Below are positions 59,695-64,000 of a stretch of 64,000 nucleotides of DNA, one piece after another. Under the pieces are notes generated by a model, which made no database searches, had not been told where the DNA came from, and worked only from the letters and a program-made list of their open reading frames with translations. Made by a program: the position numbers and the translations under genes. The stretch is from CAVZOY01 sp963777095 (GTDB lineage Bacteria; Actinomycetota; Actinomycetes; Mycobacteriales; Geodermatophilaceae): contig CAVZOY010000004.1 in NCBI GenBank assembly GCA_963777095.1, positions 62,001-126,000 on the forward strand, in the 5' to 3' direction. Position 1 is the stretch's first letter; every line of letters starts with the position of its first letter.

Positions 59695-60033
59695 ATGAGC
59701 GCCCTGGCCCACTTCATCCATGCCCGCATCGCAGATGATGAGACAGCCGCACGTGATCTGCTGAGGCAAGCCCAAGAGGCGGAGCTGTCTCTGCGATCCC
59801 CGACGTGGTTGGGCAACCTCGTTCCCGGTGGGCACAGCTGGGCGTCGGTTCAGTCGATGGCGGCGCGCGTACTGGCCGAGTGCGAGAGCAAGCGACGGAT
59901 CCTCCAGCTCTGTGGCGTTGATCCTCACGAGCCGGGCGCACTTCTTCTCCGCGTACAGACGGACGCTGTCGTGCGACTACTCGCCCTGCCCTACGCGGAG
60001 CACCCCGACTACGACGAGTCTTGGCGCCCGTAA
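59695..60033 (+). CDS. DUF6221 family protein
   Basis: A 112-residue protein: LAHFIHARIADDETAARDLL, then RVLAECESKRRILQLC and the family-typical C-terminal ALPYAEHPDYDESWRP. DUF6221 proteins are frequent in actinobacterial genomes, often in accessory or phage-related regions, with no known function. The ATG at 59695 begins the conserved part. It sits between two IS remnants. Confidence 0.82.
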   Translation: MSALAHFIHARIADDETAARDLLRQAQEAELSLRSPTWLGNLVPGGHSWASVQSMAARVLAECESKRRILQLCGVDPHEPGALLLRVQTDAVVRLLALPYAEHPDYDESWRP

Positions 60034-60084
60034 GACTGCGCTGACTGTGAGCACCGGGTCAGTTCACTTCTGATGGGCTGGCGG

Positions 60085-60445
60085 CTGGTCACGAGAAGGC
60101 CATCCGCGCCATCGTGCGCTCCTGGCGGCCGGACCTGCTCGAGCTCGATGGGTCGGCCCGATCGTTGCCGCCACCGTGCTCACCGCCTGGTCCCACCTCG
60201 GCCGCTGCCGGGACGACGCGGCGTTCGCCATGCTCGCCGGCACCACCCCGATCCCCGCGTCCTCGGGCAAGACCGTCCGCCACCGGCTCAACCGCTCCGG
60301 CGACTACCAGCTCAATCGTGCGCTGCGCACCGTGGTCCTCTGCTGGCTGCAACCCGCTCCACGCACCCCGCCTACGCCGAGCGCCGCCGTGCCGAAGGGC
60401 TGACCGACCGCGAGGTCAAGCGCTGCCCGCGGTGCCGAGAGGCTG
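60085..60445 (+). pseudogene. Degraded IS110-family transposase C-terminus
   Basis: Three frames together give the Transposase_20 end of an IS110/IS1110 transposase: HEKAIRAIVRSWRPDLLEL, VGPIVAATVLTAWSHLGRC, RDDAAFAMLAGTTPIPASSGK, RHRLNRSGDYQLNRALRTVVL, and AYAERRRAEGLTDREVKRC. Shifts occur near 60150 and 60362, and the N-terminal DEDD catalytic part is missing, so this is a dead fragment. Confidence 0.85.
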
Positions 60446-60784
60446 AGGCCAGGACTCAGGCGTCGGCGTTGCGGTCGCGGTCGGCGACGAATTGACCGCC
60501 GCGCCTCCTCGAAACCAGCCGGCGCGGAAGAGCTGACGTCGCGTTCGTTGTGGGCGGATGGCCGAGGAAGTCGGAGCTCCGCTCCGCGATTCCCGGGCCC
60601 CTGAAGCTCATCGGAGACGGCGTCCGTGTGAAGCGCAGCGTTGGCTTGCTGCCTCCGCGGACATGCCGTCGCCCCGGCGCCGTGGGATTCGCGATGGTCA
60701 GGCGAGACTCTGCCTCTACCCGCGCGGTGGCTTCGGGGCGACCCTCGACCGCATGGTGACCACCTTTCACCGAAGGAGGAGCGC
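60446..60784. other. Region without a recognisable gene
   Basis: About 340 bases between the IS110 fragment and the FHA gene. Open frames on both strands have no family similarity. The right end holds the strong ribosome site of the next gene. Confidence 0.5.
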
Positions 60785-61300
60785 ATGCATCGCACGCGAT
60801 GTGGCCACGAGAGTCCCGAGGGGAGTCGCTTCTGCGTGGAGTGCGGCGCGGCGCTCGCGGAGGGCGACCCCGGTGAGTTCACCACCGTGATCCTGCGGGT
60901 GGGCGGTGACGTGCTCGCAGCAGACGACGACCTGCCCGAGGTCCTGGCGGATGCCCAGACTGTGGTGAAGTCCCTTCCCGCTGGCTCGGCGCTGCTCGTG
61001 GTGAAGCGCGGCCCCAACGCCGGCAGCCGCTTCCTGCTCGACCGGGACGTCACCACGGTGGGGCGGCATCCCGACAGCGACATCCTCCTCGATGACGTCA
61101 CGGTCAGCCGCCGCCACGTCGAGTTCCGTCGCGAAGGCAGTGGCTTCTCCGTGCACGATGTCGGCAGTCTGAACGGCACCTACGTCAACCGGAGACCTGT
61201 GGACGTCGCCGCGCTCGCCGGCGGCGACGAGGTGCAGGTCGGCAAGTTCCGGTTCGCCTACCTGACCGGACCGCCCAGCGGCCAGTCGCCCGCCAGCTGA
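60785..61300 (+). CDS. FHA domain protein with N-terminal zinc ribbon (GarA-like)
   Basis: A 171-residue protein: zinc ribbon CGHESPEGSRFCVECGAAL (residues 6-24), a linker with TTVILR (a Thr-rich site resembling the phosphorylated ETTS region of GarA), and an FHA domain (about 85-155) with the pThr-binding residues GRHPDSDILL, VSRRHVEF and LNGTYVN. Homologues bind kinase-phosphorylated partners and regulate glutamate metabolism. The ATG at 60785 has AAGGAGGA four bases upstream. Surrounding genes are degraded, but this one is intact. Confidence 0.92.
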   Translation: MHRTRCGHESPEGSRFCVECGAALAEGDPGEFTTVILRVGGDVLAADDDLPEVLADAQTVVKSLPAGSALLVVKRGPNAGSRFLLDRDVTTVGRHPDSDILLDDVTVSRRHVEFRREGSGFSVHDVGSLNGTYVNRRPVDVAALAGGDEVQVGKFRFAYLTGPPSGQSPAS

Positions 61301-61369
61301 TCGTGCGAAGAAACGGCCGCTGCCTAGGGCGGCGGTAGGTCGAGCCGGGGGCCGATGAGGCCCCATGAG

Positions 61370-61546
61370 TCACTGTGGGGCGGGGCCCCAGTCGGGTTCG
61401 ATCTCACCACTTGGGCACGAGGGTGATGATCCGCAGTCGCCGGTGATGGGCGTCGGGTTGGAGCCGTCGGGGTTCATGACCCAGATATCGGCATCCGGGC
61501 CGAAGCCGGTGTTGAGCGCCCCCGACCAGTGACCTGCCGCGGGCAC
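61370..61546 (-). pseudogene. Fragment of a TolB-like PD40 beta-propeller protein
   Basis: A 58-codon minus-strand frame containing DADIWVMNPDGSNPTPIT, GEIEPDWGPAP and similar, the signature of PD40/WD40-like TolB propellers (DIWVMNADGSN, EPDWSPDG). Only about one blade is left, with no start or signal sequence. It is a remnant of a larger secreted or periplasmic propeller protein. Confidence 0.7.
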
Positions 61547-61625
61547 CTACGACCCTCGCCCGAGGCCACCGCCGGTCGGTTCTGGTGTCTGTCCCGACCG
61601 AACAACCGACAGTCGGGGCGCTGCG

Positions 61626-61820
61626 TCAGCCCACGCTGACCGAGGCCGTCCACTGATACCAGTTCTGCCCGTGCGCGCCGGGGTCTTCGCTCGGCCCCGC
61701 GACGGTCAGCGTCGACCAGTCGATGTTGAGGCACTGAGCTGCTGCCTGTCGGCGCAGCTCCCCGCGCAGCGCCACGGTCGCCCGCTCCACGTCGGCGTAG
61801 GGGTATACCGCGATTGCCAT
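61626..61820 (-). CDS. Small hypothetical protein
   Basis: A 64-residue frame starting MAIAVYPYADVERATVALRGELRRQAAAQCLNIDW and ending YQWTASVSVG. The alternating hydrophobic pattern and steady coding composition suggest a real small protein. The start is 19 bases from the divergent WhiB start. No family recognised; a GTG nine bases upstream is another possible start. Confidence 0.6.
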   Translation of the reverse strand: MAIAVYPYADVERATVALRGELRRQAAAQCLNIDWSTLTVAGPSEDPGAHGQNWYQWTASVSVG

Positions 61821-61839
61821 GAAGGTCACGTCACTGACG

Positions 61840-62234
61840 ATGGCGCACCGGGGCGCAGACGTCTCGGTCCCGTTGCGACACGTCACTCCCTCGGGCGAGC
61901 CGGGGCTGACCGCGCCGGAACCGGATAGCTGGCCTGTGCCGGCAACGGCGGCGGCGCAATGGCTGGCGCTGCGCGACGCACTCGAGCAGGTCGGGCCCGT
62001 CCCCTGCCAGACCATCGACGCCGAGGCGTGGTGGCCCGATGGGAAGGACCCCCACGGCCCAGTGGCGCACATGGCGGTCGAAGCGTGCCGACACTGTGAG
62101 CCGCGGGACCCTGTCTGGCTTACGCCCTGGCCGCCGATCACCGGTACGGCATCTGGGGCGGGACGCTGCCCCAGGAGCGTCGGGCGATGCGGTGGAGGAG
62201 GGACGCGGGCGACACCCCCGACCTGGCTGCTTAA
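61840..62234 (+). CDS. WhiB-family transcription regulator (frame break)
   Basis: About 131 residues. Cysteines in VPCQT, then EACRHC (CxxC), then RDPCLAYALAADHRYGIWGG supply the four iron-sulfur ligands, and the GIWGGTLPQERRAMRW turn plus basic tail is the WhiB DNA/sigma-binding end. The frame breaks near 62112, exactly between the third and fourth Cys, and needs a one-base gain to read through. Otherwise the layout is complete. WhiB proteins sense redox state or NO and work with the housekeeping sigma factor. Confidence 0.8.
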
Positions 62235-62479
62235 ACCGAAGGCGTCGCCGTAGAGGAGTAGCCGGAACGGTGCCGCCGAATCACAAGTTGGTCGCCCGGT
62301 CGCTGGGCGCGCTGACCGTCCCCGCCTGGGGGCCGGGGCCGGCACGTGCCGACGGTGCCGCCGGAGCGGGTGCGACCAAACAAGGGGAGCGGCTGAACCG
62401 CAGGGCTGCTTTTGTGATGAGACGTCGAGCCCCGCCGATCGCGGTGTGAGCGGCGGGGCTCTGGCGGCTCAGCGAACTG

Positions 62480-62748
62480 CTACTCCTCCGGGAAGACGCC
62501 GCACTCGAACTCGTCGAAGGGCCCTTGGTTGACCTCAACGCACGCGCCCGTGGGCGTATAGACGAAGCCGCCGATGTTCCCGGCACAGCCGTCGGGCCCG
62601 TATCGTCCACGTCCAGGCCCTGGGTGCCTCCCAGGTGGCAGATTACGCGGCTGTGATGTGGGGGCAGAGCCGACGCCACCCCCGACATCTGCAGGGTAGC
62701 GCCGATCGCGAGGGCGGTCACGGCCAGTGCAGCTCTCCTGTGGCGCAT
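62480..62748 (-). CDS. Small secreted protein (frame break)
   Basis: About 89 residues: signal peptide MRHRRAALAVTALAIGATLQMSGVASA, then SRVICHLGGTQGLD, a one- or two-base frame change near 62600, and RYGPDGCAGNIGGFVYTPTGACVEVNQG ending CGVFPEE. Four cysteines suggest two disulfides in the mature peptide of about 60 residues. GGAGGGAAG lies upstream of the ATG. No family recognised. Confidence 0.65.
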
Positions 62749-62933
62749 TGTTCTTCCCTCCGTCTTGGGCGGTACCGACATGGGGCATGCCGGCGAGGAG
62801 AGGCTTCACCGCATTCGGGGTTGGCTTTCCGGCCACGGCTCGCTTCACTCGATCCGGGGCCGCCTGTCGTCACCGATGGTTGGCCTGGTGTGGCCCTCAG
62901 CCGGGCGCACATTCCACGTGCAGCAAGGTCGCC

Positions 62934-63076
62934 GTCGAAGACTGACTCACCGCCGAGCAGCTCGCCGCCCTCGCACCCGGCGACCCGGTCACCATCGAGT
63001 TCCTCCGCGACTACCGCCGCCCCAAGCACGCCGGCACGTGCCAAAGGTGCCGCCGGAGCGGCTGCGGCCCCCCGTG
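62934..63076 (+). pseudogene. Fragment of an LTAEQLA-type small protein (copy 1)
   Basis: In one frame: LTAEQLAALAPGDPVTIEFLRDYRRPKHAGT, then a short Cys/Arg-rich tail and stop. The first codons before LTAEQLA contain an in-frame stop (62943-62945), and no start is seen. The sequence resembles the N-terminal half of a small actinobacterial protein whose second copy lies about 240 bases downstream. Confidence 0.6.
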
Positions 63077-63185
63077 ACGTGCCACTGAGCCGTGGCTTCG
63101 CCGAGTGCTCCCGACTCGTCCGAATCTAGGACGGCGGACCGGAGGCGACTCCCCTCGGGCATCGACCGAGGGAGGAGTGCATCGC

Positions 63186-63395
63186 GTGGCCGTCGACAAC
63201 CGGCTCACCGCCGAGCCAGCTCGCCCTGCTCGGTCACCATCGGGATCGCTCGCGACTTCCGCTGTGAACGAGCCGTCGGCCAGGTCAGTGTGACCCGTGG
63301 CAGTTCGGCTGGTCGTTGGTACGTCGCTGTGCGCCGGCGCGACGACCAGCGGCTCAAGACCTCGGGCTATCCCACACGCGCGCGTAGGCATACGG
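63186..63395 (+). pseudogene. Frame-broken LTAEQLA-type small protein (copy 2)
   Basis: GTG at 63186 with GGGAGGAG upstream begins VAVDNRLTAE. After an extra C near 63215 and a second change near 63235 the text continues VTIGIARDFRCERAVGQV, GRWYVAVRRRDDQRLKTSGYP. It aligns with copy 1 through LTAEQLA, PVTI and RDFR. Two frame changes in 60 bases suggest decay, although sequencing error cannot be excluded. Confidence 0.6.
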
Positions 63396-63428
63396 TGAGC
63401 AGGAGGTTTGCTGGCCTGGAGGATCGCC

Positions 63429-63683
63429 ATGAGACGATCACTGCTTGTTCTACTCTCGATGTCGGCGCTGACGCTCGGATTGAGTGCTCCCGCATTGGCC
63501 GCAAGTTCGCCCGCGAGCTGCCAGGCGCTTGTCAACTCGAGCTTCGCCGGTCAACCCGGGGGCCGCGCCGAGGAGTTGCAAAGCGCGTTCGCGGAGGCCG
63601 CGGAGCGCGGCGTCCCCGTGGGAGCGGTCCTCAGCGAGTTCTCCCGGAGTCATGGTGGCTCTATCGAGGGCTGCTTCCAGTAA
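63429..63683 (+). CDS. Small secreted protein
   Basis: An 84-residue protein with a signal peptide (about 1-25: LLVLLSMSALTLGLSAPALA) and a mature part of about 59 residues with two cysteines (SCQALVNSSF near the start, GCFQ at the end) that could bracket the chain by one disulfide. GGAGGA sits five bases before the ATG. Middle section GRAEELQSAFAEAAERGVPVG is helical. No family recognised. Confidence 0.75.
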   Translation: MRRSLLVLLSMSALTLGLSAPALAASSPASCQALVNSSFAGQPGGRAEELQSAFAEAAERGVPVGAVLSEFSRSHGGSIEGCFQ

Positions 63684-63843
63684 CCGGAGCACGTGACCGG
63701 TCAAGTCGTCCGGTTGGTCGCCTTCGTCAGCTGAGGGTCGCCGGGTGCTCGGACGTTCCGCGGCACCTCCGACGGGCGCTCAGGCCTTATTGACCAGCGT
63801 CTCGACGTCCGTCCAGGAGACCCTGCGGTCCACTGGTCCGTCC

Positions 63844-64000
63844 TCAGTGCTCAGCCGTGGGCGTCCTCACGGTGTAGCGGCGGGACTGAAGGCGGTGCTC
63901 CCCGTTCGTGACGATCAGGCGTCCCGCCTTGGTCCAGTCATTGACCACTTCGTAAGGGTCGTCGTATGGCACGTCGCGCAGGACTGCCTCCAACACCGGA
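63844..64000 (-). CDS. C-terminal part of an unidentified protein (5-prime end beyond the window)
   Basis: The minus strand reads PVLEAVLRDVPYDDPYEVVNDWTKAGRLIVTNGEHRLQSRRYTVRTPTAEH and stops at 63844-63846. It has clear coding character and begins outside the window. A single-base change would extend the frame to a stop at 63786 and add a tail containing DRRVSWTDVETLVNKA, so the true C-terminus may be longer. No family recognised. Confidence 0.65.
   Translation of the reverse strand, partial: PVLEAVLRDVPYDDPYEVVNDWTKAGRLIVTNGEHRLQSRRYTVRTPTAEH

Overview
The window is very GC-rich, uses many GTG starts, and carries an actinobacterial gene set: NrtR-type NAD regulator, GpgS, EttA, DUF6131, DUF5130, SCO6745 family, DUF6221, a group II truncated globin, a class E-like sortase and a WhiB protein. 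The best fit is a Geodermatophilaceae-like actinobacterium (Blastococcus, Modestobacter or Geodermatophilus). That placement is inferred from protein families, not from a search.

Layout. 0-7 kb: three tandem secreted subtilisin-like (S8) proteases with FN3 repeats. 7-9.4 kb: a luciferase-like oxidoreductase and two related small membrane proteins. 9.4-13.8 kb: the NAD de novo operon nadA-nadB-nadC, divergent from an NrtR-like repressor, with a 23-bp palindrome between them. 13.9-19.9 kb: DUF6131, a secreted metzincin, tRNA-Arg(TCT), a methyltransferase, an SSB, EttA, a tyrosine phosphatase and a thioesterase. 19.9-27.9 kb: bioY, an alpha-glucosidase, GlbO, an MFS transporter, a prolyl oligopeptidase, an HNH nuclease and an SCO6745-family protein. 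28-30 kb: an exported protein and its adjacent sortase. 30-43.4 kb: kynureninase and a divergent amidase, DUF5130, PepN, an Mrx-like oxidoreductase overlapping a second GH13 enzyme, an SDR, DUF429, RpiB, an Eis-like acetyltransferase and an ornithine cyclodeaminase-like enzyme. 43.4-48.5 kb: two lipoproteins around the remnant of a two-component system, then a sigma factor and a VOC protein. 48.6-57.2 kb: GpgS, a GT4 glycosyltransferase, a GDPD, a Gfo/Idh plus Zn-dehydrogenase pair, a dienelactone hydrolase and a large cyclase/NB-ARC/TPR regulator. 57.2-64 kb: gene-poor, less GC-rich in places, with broken IS3 and IS110 pieces, other gene fragments, small secreted proteins, an FHA protein and a WhiB-like protein.

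The most pervasive oddity is that roughly 20 otherwise well-conserved genes are interrupted by isolated one-base (occasionally two-base) frame breaks, usually a single extra base next to an identical base. Coding quality resumes at once in the new frame. Uncorrected sequencing or assembly indels are the simplest explanation, so I annotate these genes as single loci and state where the frame changes. No CRISPR array, rRNA, prophage or complete mobile element is visible. I did not find a clearly new multi-gene system. The best leads are the nadABC/NrtR operator, the protease array, the sortase/substrate pair, and the unexplained small genes of the last 7 kb.
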